Part shown: in pieces, positions 11,633 through 21,704 of the stretch
Position numbering within the stretch: position 1 is the first letter of the stretch
Layout of the letters: each line of letters opens with the position of its first letter
Source of the DNA: Apiotrichum sp. Y4204
Taxonomy: Eukaryota > Basidiomycota > Tremellomycetes > Trichosporonales > Trichosporonaceae
Assembly: GCA_025531455.1 (NCBI GenBank)
Contig: JAMYHL010000002.1
Coordinates: 62,001-126,000 of the forward strand
Direction: 5' to 3'
Length of the DNA stretch: 64,000 nt
Notes under the pieces: model-generated
The model's database searches: none
Told to the model about the DNA's origin: nothing
What the model saw: only the letters and a program-made list of their open reading frames with translations
Translations under genes and position numbers: made by a program

Positions 11633-11791
11633 AACGTCTCCGCTCAGCGCTTGGCGGTTCACAGACTCGAACATGGGCTCAGTGTGATTTAACACACCTC
11701 CCTCTGCGAAGCAGTCTTTTTGCCAGCCGAAGCCGGGTTTTTCCGGGGGGAGAGCGATTCACGTTTTAAAGAATGCAAACCACTGAGTAAA
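11633..11791 (-). repeat. SINE-like Pol III element, copy 1 (most diverged)
   Basis: Read on the minus strand: an A-box-like start (TTTACTCAGTGGTTTG at the 11791 end), a middle hairpin-rich part, the shared motif GTGTGTTAAATCAC (11684-11697), a B-box-like CATGTTCGAGT (11664-11674) and a T5 terminator (11634-11638) following TGATC. Order and spacing match the two copies further on, though the central part differs. Confidence 0.5.
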
Positions 11792-12316
11792 GGCAACGTC
11801 GATGAATACTTGGAAGAGTCTTGAAAGATGAACCGTCCACCCGCTCTGGACTATCAGACTAGCAGAGACACGACCATACCACGTTTCCCGTACTCGTCAG
11901 CACGTCAGCACAACACCCCTCCATCCCTCCTCCTCTACCCATCACATTGTCATCATAAGCGCCGGTCTCTACGGTCCCCGAGCGCGTTGGATGGCCCCGC
12001 CTCGCTGTCATTTGTGACAATTGAACATCGCAGTAACAGTGCACAGATCCTCTCTGACAGTGACAGTGCGATGCTCTCCCGCCATTTCGCATGCTCTCCC
12101 GCCGTTTCACCGCGACATACAATACCTTCAAGCTTCTATACGCCCACCCACGATCCTGAGACCAAGCAACAAGATTCGCCGGTGCGGCTCGAGATATCGC
12201 TCGTGAAGCTCTCAAGGACCCAGCATGGATGCAGGAAGTGGTCGATACGTCGATACAAAGTGCCGGACAAGCGGTGCAGTGGACGTGTAGTGCGTTAACG
12301 ATTACCAGACGCGTAC

Positions 12317-12440
12317 AGTACCGCGGTACCGCGTTCCTGCGGCCGTTCACGGATTCGGCGCCCGCGCGCACGGCGTATCGCTCAACCCGTATCGCGCGCT
12401 ATAGCTGCGTATAGCGCGTATAGCGTAATAGCGCGTACTC
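12317..12440. repeat. Short palindromic and tandem repeats
   Basis: GTACCGCGGTACCGCG near 12317-12333 and a run of TATAGCGCG-type units at about 12396-12437. Both sit immediately beside SINE-like copy 2. Confidence 0.5.
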
Positions 12441-12608
12441 GAGCCTACTTCAAAAAGATGGATCATGTAGCCAGGGCTCGTACTCCAGTTTCGAACAGCG
12501 GACTCTTGTGATTTAACACACACCCAGTTAGAACTCTGCCAAAGACAGTACCGGTAGGTGGAGCGATCGCCAGTAGACCAGGGACTGCAATACTAACCAC
12601 TGAGCCAA
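12430..12608 (-). repeat. SINE-like Pol III element, copy 2
   Basis: Minus strand: A box TTGGCTCAGTGGTTAG (12608-12593), then CAGTCCCTGGTCTAC, a variable centre, GTGTGTGTTAAATCAC (12523-12508), B box CTGTTCGAAACT, then the 3' part ACGAGCCCTGGCTACATGATC and a T5 terminator (12456-12452). Nearly identical to copy 3 at both ends; the central 45 nt differ. Downstream similarity extends past the terminator to GTACGCG near 12432. Confidence 0.65.
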
Positions 12609-12615
12609 TGTTCCT

Positions 12616-13153
12616 ATGATATATGTTATGTTGGGAATGCGACTTAGAATGGGATGGGGAATCGTACTGTACAATGCGATATATATTTGCTACGATCTTG
12701 CAGTGCGCTATATTAGACGTCCGGCGGTACAAGCTCTGGGTCGGATGTTGAGCCCGTCGTAGGAGAAGACGTCTGCGTCGTCATGCTTGCGAGTCTCGTG
12801 TTGACCGGGGTGATGCAGGTCGAGAATGAGGACCGTGTCGACGTCGTAGATGGAGACGGAAAAGTACTGGACGTGAACGCTGGCGAGGGAGAACGTTCCT
12901 CCCGCTCAGAACAGGCGAGGTCGCCCCACAGTGCGTGCGCTATCGTATGCTTCTTGTGCACTATTCCTTGGACGACGCTTCCCTCTACGCTTGGACATCG
13001 CACGTTGACAGTGAGTACGCTTCACACCCCTAATCGTAATGCGAAATCTCTGCCAAAGGGATCCATGGATCTCCGACGTACGCGCAGTTTCACAAGTTTG
13101 TAACTATTCCGCGGAGGACCTGGCACGTCCCCCGCGGTTTTTTGACTTGTATA
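12616..13153. other. Spacer between SINE-like copies, no supported gene
   Basis: A minus-strand frame at 12713-13003 is Ser/Thr/Pro-rich and might be a remnant, but it has no domain pattern and lies between mobile-element-like sequences. Confidence 0.4.
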
Positions 13154-13304
13154 ATTTTGTGACACTCTACTATGCGTAAAATGCACCGTATGTAGAAGGG
13201 ACCGCTTTACATGAGGTTTACGCCTAGTAAATCTAGTTTTACTATGCTGTAAAACTAACAGTAAAATGTCCAGTTCAACGGTGCATTTTACCGTGTGTCA
13301 AAAT
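13154..13304. repeat. Foldback (MITE-like) element
   Basis: A perfect 14-bp inverted pair, GTAAAATGCACCGT (13176-13189) and its complement (13278-13291), lies inside an imperfect outer pair (AATTTTGTGAC at 13154-13163 versus GTCAAAAT at 13297-13304). The interior is AT-rich with further short inverted words (GTAAATCTAGTTTTAC, TGTAAAACTAACAGTAAAA). No coding capacity. Only one copy seen in the window. Confidence 0.55.
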
Positions 13305-13327
13305 CGGATCAGCTGTGATCGCGGCGT

Positions 13328-13500
13328 AGCCGCGTACTGGAAACTACTCCAAAAAGAACGATCATGTAGCCAGGGCTCGTACTCCAGTTTCGAACAGCGG
13401 ACCTCCGTGATTTAACACACACCCAAGTAGTCCACTGTCGCACAATTAGGATGAAGTTACCGCCTGTAGACCAGGGACTGCAATACTAACCACTGAGCTA
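13328..13500 (-). repeat. SINE-like Pol III element, copy 3
   Basis: Minus strand: A box TAGCTCAGTGGTTAG (13500-13486), CAGTCCCTGGTCTACAGGCG, variable centre, GTGTGTGTTAAATCAC (13422-13407), B box CTGTTCGAAACT (in 13400-13386), ACGAGCCCTGGCTACATGATC and T5 (13355-13351). Same orientation as copies 1 and 2. Confidence 0.65.
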
Positions 13501-13505
13501 GCATA

Positions 13506-13858
13506 TCGTTGAAAGAATACAAAGAAGAGTTCATCGAAGAGAGCGCGCGCGCGTGCCCAACACTGCTGGTGAGATATGCGGAATTGTACTGTACAGCTCC
13601 GACATATGTAAGCTCACACACGTCGCGCGTCCAACTTGTGGCACACGCGGCAATGCCTGCCCCCGCCGATCCCGCCACACTCACCCACCAGTGCCAACTC
13701 AGCTTGGGATTGGAGCCCCACACGGCACAACACCCTGTGACCGGCAGGCCTAACTCAGACCTAGCACGACTTTCTGCATATAGGCCCCCCAACCATTTCT
13801 GACCCTCGTGCTCGTCATCAAAACACCCCTCCACATCATCTCTCTCCTCCCATCCACC
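13506..13858. other. Intergenic, promoter side of the Vps51 gene
   Basis: No gene. Ends in a C/T-rich leader directly before the ATG at 13859. Confidence 0.5.
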
Positions 13859-14694
13859 ATGACACCACAAGCGCCGCTCTCCTCGGTCCCCGACCGCGTC
13901 CTCAGCCCGACACGCTCCGCCTCCGCCGAGGCGCGCCGCCAGCGCCGCGAGCAGCTGCGTGACTTCTACGGCCTCCCAAAAGGCACCGCATCGGGAGGGA
14001 CGTCCCCTGCCTCGCCGACACCGACGACGCCCGCCGAGATCGCCCAGGCCGCGCAGGACGCGACTCTTGCTCCCGGAAGCCCACGCACGCCGCGTACTCC
14101 CCGCACGCCCGTGTCCCCGCGCCCCGCTGTGCGTGATCTCAGCTCGTCCGCATTCGTCCCCGCTGAATACTACGAGGACCTGCTCGCGCGCGCTACCCTC
14201 CCCGAACTCCTCGCCACCACAGCCGACCTCGCAGCTGGTAAGATTGTGCTCTGACCCCGCTGACGCCAGACGTCGGCCGCCTCCAGTCGTCACGCCACAC
14301 GCTGGTGTACAACCACCACCACCAGCTCTTTAGTGCCGGCGACACGATCGCGGCGCTGAATACCCGCACCCCGCAGCTTCTCTCGATCGTCACGGCGCTC
14401 CAGGAACGCTTCTCGGATATGTCGCAGCTTGCGGACAGCGTTGCACTCCCCGAGCCGGAGGACACGGGAGATGCTAGTGTAGCGCGGGCTGGCGCTGGCG
14501 TCGAGAGGCTGCGGCTCATGGTCCTCGCTGAGCGTGTGTTCAAAAGATGTTAATGGATGCTGATGCCAGAATCGCCAGAGAACATCCGCGAGGCATGGGA
14601 TAAGACGGAGAAGGCGCTAGCGCACTCCCCACCGACGCCGGAGCTCGATGCGTTGCTCAAGGAGGGACGCGCGCTCGCTGCCGCCGCGGAGTAG
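13859..14694 (+). CDS. VPS51: Vps51 family subunit of GARP/EARP tethering complex
   Basis: Three exons: 13859..14237, 14270..14533, 14570..14694 (255 aa). The N-terminal third is Ser/Pro/Thr-rich with RREQLRDFYGLPKG; the conserved block then reads FVPAEYYEDLLARATLPELL, followed over the first intron by DVGRLQSSRHTLVYNHHHQL and FSAGDTIAAL. That order (RDFYGL, then FxxxxYxxxLL, then the LVYxN(Y/H) helix and SAxDTI) is diagnostic of Vps51/Vps67. Known role: recruits the other GARP subunits and binds the SNARE Tlg1, tethering endosome-derived vesicles at the trans-Golgi. The length is in the range of fungal Vps51, much shorter than animal forms. Start chosen as the first ATG after the C/T-rich leader. 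A separate gene remnant lies just downstream. Confidence 0.85.
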
Positions 14695-15420
14695 GCGATA
14701 CCATCACGATTTATGACCACGACTGCGATACCCTGCATGCATTGTATAGTACAGCTGACTGCCAGTGCACAGCCTGAATGTTTTGCGCTCCGGTATCATG
14801 CCCGCGCTCAGATTGACGGATGCTGTGTGCTTCTGTATCCTCGCAGCTGACCTATCTGATAATCACTACGCCCATCTGGCAGGGCGAGGAAGGACACCAG
14901 TAGACGAGATTGCGGGCCATTGGAAGGTTTCAACATTCTTGCGAGGCCGCTCAGAGCGCTAGAGGACTTGGCCTGGATGGCTACCGAGATTGAGCCTGGG
15001 TTCGCGACCCATTACAACCCCAAGTCCCCCTCCCAGTCCCGCGCTTGCGCGCTTGTCACCCCCGCGTCCATGTGGACCTCTGCCACGAAGAACTCCGCGA
15101 CCGACTCCTCCAGTGGTGGGACTTCTGACGGTTGGCTGTCTGCTAACATCAACTGTTGCGTTCGCGACGCACTGAGAACGAAGACAAGCCACATCATCAG
15201 GGACAACACTTTGATAAACAGTTCGTTTTCTATACTGGCAGAGCTGACATGCTTAGACGTTGCCATCCAGTATGCGGTAGAGCGGCTCAACAACCTCGCC
15301 TTCCCAAGTGCTTTGTCCACATCGCCTTTCCCCCGACCGTTGTCGCCGGCTGGCTCCTCGTTACCCGTCGATTTGTCCGAAGACGTCAACCGCGGGCCCA
15401 GCACGGCTTGCCGACTGCTG
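14695..15420. other. Region with unassigned coding-like fragments
   Basis: No intact gene supported. On the minus strand one frame ends with SVAEFFVAEVHMDAGVTSAQ near 15060-15100, preceded by a plausible acceptor (GTTCTCAG) near 15175; on the plus strand other fragments look equally protein-like. I could not build one reading that uses them. Treated as decayed coding sequence. Confidence 0.3.
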
Positions 15421-15562
15421 AAGAGGCCTAATTTGAATCGACGTACCTCTTTCATGTCGAGTTCAGGAGAAACCCATTCCGTACCCCGTGAAAACCTCCA
15501 TCCTCACAGCCTTCCTCCAAGAACGTTCCTTCACGCGCCCGAGACACATGTCAGCAGATAAG
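15421..15562 (+). pseudogene. Frameshifted gene 3' end
   Basis: One frame reads STYLFHVEFRRNPFRTP and hits TGA; shifting by one base in the CCCCG run near 15483-15488 continues as VKTSILTAFLQERSFTRPRH and ends in MSADK-stop at 15562. Both halves look like real protein, so a one-base change seems to have split a former gene tail. Upstream sequence back to about 15200 holds further fragments in other frames. Family not recognised. A sequencing error at the C run is the alternative. Confidence 0.45.
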
Positions 15563-15593
15563 TAACGCGAAATGCATATCTAGACTGCGAGCA

Positions 15594-17981
15594 CTACGCA
15601 AGAAAAACCTCCTTGAGGCGCCCCATCGCCAAGCCATAGCTCTCCTGGTATCCCGCCAGCTCCTCCTCCTTGACCTTGACTTTGCGGGGTGCCGCCCGTC
15701 CGCCGCCCTTCATCATGCCCTTGAAGTGAAGCGCTTCCTGCTTCTCCACAAGCGTCCACGCCGTCCCTTCCCGTCCAGCACGCGCGGTACGGCCGGCACG
15801 GTGCACGTACTTTGTCATGTCGAGAGGGACGTCGTACGAGATGACGTGCGCGACGGTCGGCAGATCGATACCGCGCGCGACGAGGTCCGAGCACACAATC
15901 ACGTCCACCTTCCCGGCAGCCATGTCGGCCAGTAGCGTGCGGCGCTCGGCGGCGCCCATATCGCGGGTGTACCCCTTCACGACAAGCTTCTTCCCACCGA
16001 CATACGCGTCCTCGAAGAACGAGAGCAGGCGGACGAGACGCGAAGCTGCCTCGACACTCTTCGTAAAGACCAATGCTGGTGTGGCCCCGAACTGGTGGAG
16101 GATGTGGATCAGGTTGAGTGGCTTGAGTGCTGGCGGGAGGATAAGCATCTTTTCCACAAGCGAGGTCGGGAGTGCAAACGCTGATCCCAGCGTCTCGGCC
16201 GCTAGCGGCGCCGCGCTAGACTGCACGATGAAGTACTGCGGGGAGGCAAGGTCGAGTGCCGCCACCTTTGCAGGATCGCGCGTGAGGGTCGCCGAAAAGA
16301 GCAGCTTCTGGCACTGGACAAGTCAGCTCATTCAAAGTTGTCACAGCCTGTCACTTACTGTATTTGCCACACGTTCACTGCCCTCAAACTCCCCACTCGC
16401 GAGTCCCAGCGGCTCAGCCCAGGAGGCCGCAACGGCATCGTGCGCAGCGTGCTCAGTCGGCGGCTCGGCCTTTGTCGGTGGTCGTGCGTGTGCGAGCACC
16501 TGCGCAAGCCAGTTCTGGAACGATTGTGTCAGGAGTCGGTCGGCCTCGTCGATAACCAAAAAGCGGAGATGCTGGAGGGTGAAGTTCAGTGTATTTGCCA
16601 AGTGATCCATCAACCTTCCGGGCGTCGCGATCAGGATGTCGAGCTTCGAGCTCCCGCCAAGCAGCGGTGTTGTGTTGTCCACGAGCATTGCCTGCTCCTG
16701 CGCGAAAGAGTGCTGGCCGGTGACGCTTCCGATCTGTTGTCAGTGTCAATCCAGAGAAAAAATGCGGTCATTGCCACGACCATCAGCTTGGGACACACTC
16801 ACCACCAATCCAGTCCCTTTTGCAAGCGCCTCAAGCGTCTCGCGCACCTGGACAACAAGGTCGCGCGTGGGAAGCACAACAAGCGCACGGAGACGGGGCA
16901 CGACACGGCGCGCGAGGACCTCAACTATAGGGATAGCGTACGCCAGTGTCTTGCCGCTACCTGTGGGCGCGGAGACGAGGAAGTCGTCGAGGCGGGCATG
17001 GGGGAGAGGAACGAGGGGTAGGGAGAGAAGCGAGGGAAGAAGAGCCGCCTGGACTGCGAAGAGGTCGGTAATTCCCAAATCGGCGAGGCGGGCCTGCGTG
17101 CGTGATGACAGGCCGGCGCTTCCTTTCGGCAGCGCTGATGCCAGGTCGGAGATGCCCAGACGGTCGCTCTGCTCGATGAATTTCGCGTCGGCGAGACCCG
17201 CGGGAAGACCTTGCCGAGAGAGCACGGCATCAGACGGAGCAGGCGCCATGCGCGGGAGCGGGAACGGCTCGAGCATCGGCGTCGGGCTGCGTGCGGTCGG
17301 GAGGTCAGGAATCTCGGCGTCGGAAGCCTTGTCGGCATCCTCGTCCTCAGAGTCGGCTGCGTCCTCCTCCTCCTTCTTCCCCTCCTCCCCATCTTCATCA
17401 TCTTCACTCTCCTCCTCCTCTTCCTTCTCAGCCTTCTCCTTCGCCCGTTGCGCAGCCAGCTTGGCCGCCTCACGCTCGGCCGCGCGTCGTGCCTGCCGCT
17501 CTGCACGGCGCGCATCGCGAATCGCCGCTTTCTCCGCCTTGCGCTCGAGTCGCGCCTTCTCTTCGAGTGACACGTTGTCAGGCACATCCGGTGCTGTGGT
17601 CGCCGGCGCCGAAGCGGGCGCGTCGGGCGTCTCATCCTCCGATTCACTCTCGCTGTCGCTTTCCCCGCCCTCCCGCTCCTCGCCATCCGCATCCGTCCAA
17701 TCCCGCTTCTTCGGGGCCGAGGCCTTCCGCGCAGCGCGCATCTCACGCTGTTTCCGCTGCTTCTTCGCATTGTACCGTTTCTTTTTCTCCGACTTGACCT
17801 GCCGTCAGCTTGGTTTTGGGTGCGGGCTCACCTTGGGTTTCTTCGCGAGCGGGACCTGCGCCTGTCGTGACGGATGCACGCCCGCGAGTCCGGTACTCGA
17901 AGCCGGCGCCTCGGACTCCGCGCCGCCGACGCCGGCGGACTCGTCGAACACGACGTGCTTGCGCTTCAGCGGGGTCGTCAT
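15594..17981 (-). CDS. DBP6: DEAD-box RNA helicase Dbp6/DDX51
   Basis: Four exons: 17981..17832, 17798..16803, 16733..16359, 16313..15594 (746 aa). Residues 1-50 are basic; about 70-230 are highly charged with long Lys/Glu and acidic runs. Core motifs in order: APTGSGKT (I), PTRDLVVQ (Ia), TPGRLMD (Ib), VIDEADRLL (II), SATL (III), [10 protein letters not shown] (V) and [11 protein letters not shown] (VI). The segment [12 protein letters not shown] between Ia and Ib is characteristic of the Dbp6/DDX51 branch. Known role: ATP-dependent remodelling of early pre-60S ribosomal particles in the nucleolus with Rsa3, Npa1 and Npa2. Longer than yeast Dbp6 owing to the acidic N-terminal region. Its promoter (205 nt) is shared with the divergent Thyn1/EVE gene. 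Confidence 0.9.
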
Positions 17982-18186
17982 GGTGGATTGTATGATGGCG
18001 AGAGTGCGCAAAAGCACGGAAATTCTCGAATCCGAAAAGTGGAGGTTGGACGGAAAGGTGACCGTGGGAAAATGCGAATCTGGTGGTTTGTTTACACTGA
18101 CAGTGTGGGGCCGCAATCCCGGATTTGTGGGTCTTGGTCTCGAGCACGATGTATCCATCTCCCTCTTCCCAGCTAACTTGCCAACC

Positions 18187-19190
18187 ATGCCGTGGCTTAT
18201 GAAGGCGGAACCCGACTCGCGCATCGTGAAAGGCAAGGATGTAAAGGTGGGCATCAGTGATGGCAGCTCTGACTGTAGTTCTCAGTCGACGATCTCGAGG
18301 AGATAGGGTGCGTGATGCCCATGTCTTGATCTGACGACAGGACCTCGCCGTGGGATGGTGCGCGATAAGAAGGGAAAGAATATGCTGATTACAGGGGTAC
18401 GCAATCATGAAGCGAAGAACATTATGAAAGACAAGATGAAGCTCGGCGACAAGGTGCTCTTCTATCACAGTAACTGCAAAGTACCCGGAGTCTACGCGCT
18501 CGCCGAGGTGGTCAAAGAGGGCTATCCGGACTGTGAGCCGAAACGTTACGATGATGCGCGAAACATGAAGGAACACTTCTGATGGCAGACACGGCATGGG
18601 ACCCCTCGCATCCGTACTACGACGCGCGTTCGAAAGAGGAGTCGCCGACATGGTACATGGTCAGCGTGCGCTTCGTGCGCCGCCTCGCGCACCCTGTGAC
18701 GTTGGGGTTCATCAAGAGTACGCTTGTCGGCGCCGACGCCCCACCCCCAGGGGTTGAGTACATTGGCGCCGATGGACTCAAGGCGATCCAGGGCATGGCG
18801 CTTGTGAATCGCGGAAGACTCAGTGCGTATCTGGAAAGGCATATCTGATCCCCAGGCGTGCAGCCCGTGGAAGATGCGGCATACGACGCGATCGTCCTTC
18901 TCGGCGACAAGGGCGGGTGGGACGAGAGTGCAGGAAAGGGGAAGAAGCGGAAAACGGATGGCGAACCTAAGGCGGAGAAGAAGGCAAAGGCGGCGGGGCC
19001 CAAGGTGAAGGCAAAGACAAAGGGCAAGGTCAAGGATGAACGGGAGAGAGAGAGCGAGAGCGAGCTCAGCGAGCCGCCTGAACCCGAACCCAAGGCGGCG
19101 CCGAAAGGGGACGCCAAGCCGAAACGCGAAGCCAAAGCTCCGCCGCTGGCACCAGAGGGTACTCGCCGCAGTGCCCGGATACGCAAGTAA
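18187..19190 (+). CDS. EVE-domain protein, THYN1 homologue
   Basis: Six exons: 18187..18246, 18279..18307, 18341..18357, 18395..18532, 18589..18822, 18856..19190 (270 aa). Exon 3 is only 17 nt. The start [20 protein letters not shown] and the following [43 protein letters not shown] and later TWYMVSVRF trace the EVE fold of thymocyte nuclear protein 1 throughout. EVE domains bind modified bases (for example 5-methyl- or 5-hydroxymethylcytosine) in DNA or RNA; the fungal substrate is not known to me. A lineage-specific tail of about 100 residues is Lys/Glu/Pro-rich and ends SARIRK, probably nuclear-targeting or nucleic-acid-binding. Shares a 205-nt divergent promoter with DBP6. Confidence 0.88.
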
Positions 19191-19378
19191 CAACAACCGT
19201 CTGCATACAGCTAAGAATACGAATGGTGGATTAAGACATTTCGTACGGCTCGTCGCGCGACTCAGACTTTCACATTTCTTCTCGTCTCCTCCTTCGTTCC
19301 TTGTCTCGTTGCTTGTTCGTTGTACCACACCGTAATAGTCGTCGATGCAGTCGTACAGTGGACAAATGGGTTTGAGAC

Positions 19379-20665
19379 CTACGACGACTCGGGGATGAGC
19401 GGCGCGCGCTCCTCGTCATGCAGGATGTTGCGGCCGGTCTTGTACGACGAGCTGGGATGAGTTATGGCTTTCTCCTACCTAGTCAGGACTCACTAGAGGG
19501 CCTTGAGAACTGCGAAGAGCGAGAGGATGAAGAAGACAAACGCGCTCCAGCGGATGAACTTGTCGTCCTGGTGGATGTCTGCGGGTTAGTGTCTGAGAAT
19601 GGCAGTAGGTAACGGCCCAGCTTTTGTTGACATTTCTATGATCCCAAAGCTGTGACCGGTCATTCCTACTCACAAATGGAGAACAGCGCCCAGGCAATGA
19701 CGGCAGCGCCCGCGGGGTCACCCTGGGCAGTCGCAAAGGCGTATCCTGCAGCAGTCGTCTCGAGGAACACGAACGCAAGGAACACAAAGATCTTGGTCCA
19801 GATTCCAGCCTTGTGGGTGTCGGCGTTGACGCCAAACGCCTGGAAGAGGGAGATGACGATGAGGACAATGGTCCCTGAGGGTAAGTTTCGTTTGCAGCTA
19901 CGCGCGAAGACTAGCTACTCACAGCCGTGGTAAAGCGAGAAGGGAAGGTGGACGAAGAGCTCGACACCCAAGCCATCAATTTCGCGGTGTTCGGCGTTGA
20001 TGATGTAGTAGATCTGGCTTACACTCGCTGCGAGGAGAAGCGAAAATACGAATGCAGAGATATACCAGCCGCGCATCCAGAGTTGAATGTAGATCGCGTT
20101 CAGGAGACCAAGAAGTGCAAAGCGGTAGGCAATGGCGTCAATGACGAGCGCCTTGCCGGGCTCAGTGAACTGGTAGACCATCATGAACATCAGGAGGAAG
20201 TGGATGAGGGTCCAGATCCAGAAGGCGTACGACGAGGGCGTCACGTAGGTTTCCTGCAAGTCAGTGGGATGTTGCGGACGTAGCGGTCGCCTGGAAACCC
20301 GAAACAGGGCATCATAAAATGGGGGAGCCACTCAATCCTTGCGGGGGAAGGATGATGAGAGTATTGGTGTCTCCAGAGGTGAGGAGCACCACAAACTCTC
20401 TCCCGACTTGCCACCCAACACGATCATTGATTTCTTCACCAAGAGGCTATGAACCTAGATCAAACCTCTCCTCTTCGTTCATCGTCACCACGTCCCGGCC
20501 CAAGAAACTCACATGGGGAGCGCCATACGAGCCCTTCGGGCCCGCGACCGAGTAGACATTGCTACCGAGCGAGAGCACGAAGACCACAATGTTAAGGATC
20601 TGGAAGTGAGCGCGAGCTTCAGGGATATTTCATACCTTGATGTGAATAGCGTCGAGGATAGCCAT
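19379..20665 (-). CDS. Polytopic membrane protein of a fungal family of unknown function
   Basis: Six exons: 20665..20636, 20599..20513, 20253..19923, 19874..19674, 19578..19494, 19451..19379 (268 aa). Starts MAILDAIHIK, then ILNIVVFVLSLGSNVYSV (TM1), the conserved TYVTPSSYAFWIWTLIHFLL (TM2), and further segments around YRFALLGLLNAIYIQLWM, GWYISAFVFSLLLAASV, FSLYHGW-TIVLIVISLFQAF, a Leu/Phe-rich segment, IAWALFSI and FVFFILSLFAVLKAL: about seven spans. The pattern TxPxxxxFxIWxLIH with a central FxLYHGW is one I associate with fungal plasma-membrane or vacuolar proteins of unknown role, reminiscent of TspO/MBR-like architecture. The last small exon adds a soluble tail ending APLIPESS; without it translation would stop in the intron. 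Confidence 0.72.
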
Positions 20666-20940
20666 CCTGAATCAGCGATTGTTGGGAGGCCGATGTACTG
20701 TAAGTGTACTGTAAGAGTAGAGGAGATTGGATGAATAAAGAGAAGAGAGAAAAGAGAAAGAGGGGAGATACCAGAAAAGAGTATTGATTGATTGTATAGA
20801 GGGTGGCCAACATGGGGCAAGCACCGGGGGTGGGGGGGGGGGCGAGGGGGGAAGAGCATCTGGCAGCATTGGCAGCAGACGACGGCCCGGGCCCAGGCGG
20901 AATGCAGAGGAGTGGGGGTGAGGGGGTAATCGGGATGATG

Positions 20941-20948
20941 TGACGTCA
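20941..20948. promoter_or_regulatory. CRE/ATF-type palindrome TGACGTCA
   Basis: Perfect 8-bp bZIP site about 280 nt upstream of the membrane-protein gene start (20665, minus). Sequence match only; could be chance. Confidence 0.3.
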
Positions 20949-21484
20949 TGGAATACCCATCCAACCGTCATCAGGAAAGAAGCCATCGACAACCAAAGAG
21001 TAGTGCAGCATGCAGCAATGCATTGTGCAAAAACTCCTCAACGACGCCAAGCTCCGAGCGGCCAGACGCGCTCGATCGGCAATGTTGCGCTGCATAGGAG
21101 TGAATAGTGGGATGCGCGATATTCTTCTTGCTGACGACTGACGTCGGGGACACAGTGCACAGTGGACTTGGGATGCGCGCTTGGCAGTGCCGAGCGCAGT
21201 GGCGCAGAGGCATGATGTCAACAAGGACACTCGGGATTCTTGTGAGTCTCGTGAGGCCTCCTTTGCGCCTACGAGTCGTCTGTCGCAGCTTGGTGCGTCT
21301 ATTCCTGACGTAGAAGGGCGCTATGAAGAAACAGAATCGCTCCACATGCAACCCCCTGATGCATATATTCTGCATTGTTGTGGATCGCAACAATCTCCAG
21401 TCGATCCAGCTCATAGTCCGACCCGCCTGACCCGGCGGTACTCTTGAATTTTCAAGGCGACCGAAACAAAACGTTACCAAAATC

Positions 21485-21580
21485 GCTTCTGAGGCGCTCC
21501 AAAGAATCGAACCCCGTTCCTCGATCCTCGAGGTCAATCCTGCCTCATTGCGGGGTCCTGAGCCAATCTCCGGCCAGGAC
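21485..21580 (-). ncRNA. Possible Pol III-type RNA gene or decayed tRNA
   Basis: Minus strand: A-box-like TTGGCTCAGGACC, a B-box match GGTTCGATTCT and TTTT about 20 nt beyond. It can fold: ACCCCG pairs with CGGGGT around an inner hairpin CCTCG-AGGAT-CGAGG. The T-arm-like CGGGG-TTCGATT-CTTTG pairs only with wobbles, and no matching 5' acceptor strand (GGCGCTC) is present, so it is not an intact tRNA. Confidence 0.3.
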
Positions 21581-21613
21581 GCACGGACCCTGCCGGCCCG
21601 CCTGCATTCCACG

Positions 21614-21704
21614 ACGGATCGGTTTAGCAGATCTCAAGAAAGCAGTCGCGTCGCGGAGAGTGACAGATGATGGACCCAGGTCGTCCACTCAGGCCAAGCA
21701 TCAT
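21614..21704. repeat. Dispersed repeat, uninterrupted copy
   Basis: About 90 bp matching 25100-25344 with scattered mismatches: shared words include CAGATCTCAA.AAAGCAG, TCGCGTCGCGGA.AGTGAC and GTCGTCCACTC.GGCCAAGC. This copy lacks the 158-bp insertion of the other. Confidence 0.65.

Noticed and set aside
12713..13003. 96-codon minus-strand gene between SINE-like copies
   Set aside because: Ser/Thr/Pro-rich only, no conserved pattern, surrounded by mobile-element-like sequence.
14920..15561. 213-codon plus-strand frame read as an intact gene
   Set aside because: Its Ser/Thr-rich sequence conflicts with stronger protein-like readings in other frames; treated as remnant sequence.
16636..18306. 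556-codon plus-strand open frame opposite DBP6
   Set aside because: It mirrors the charged helicase N-terminus as Ser/Arg-rich low-complexity sequence; helicase motifs are unambiguous on the other strand.
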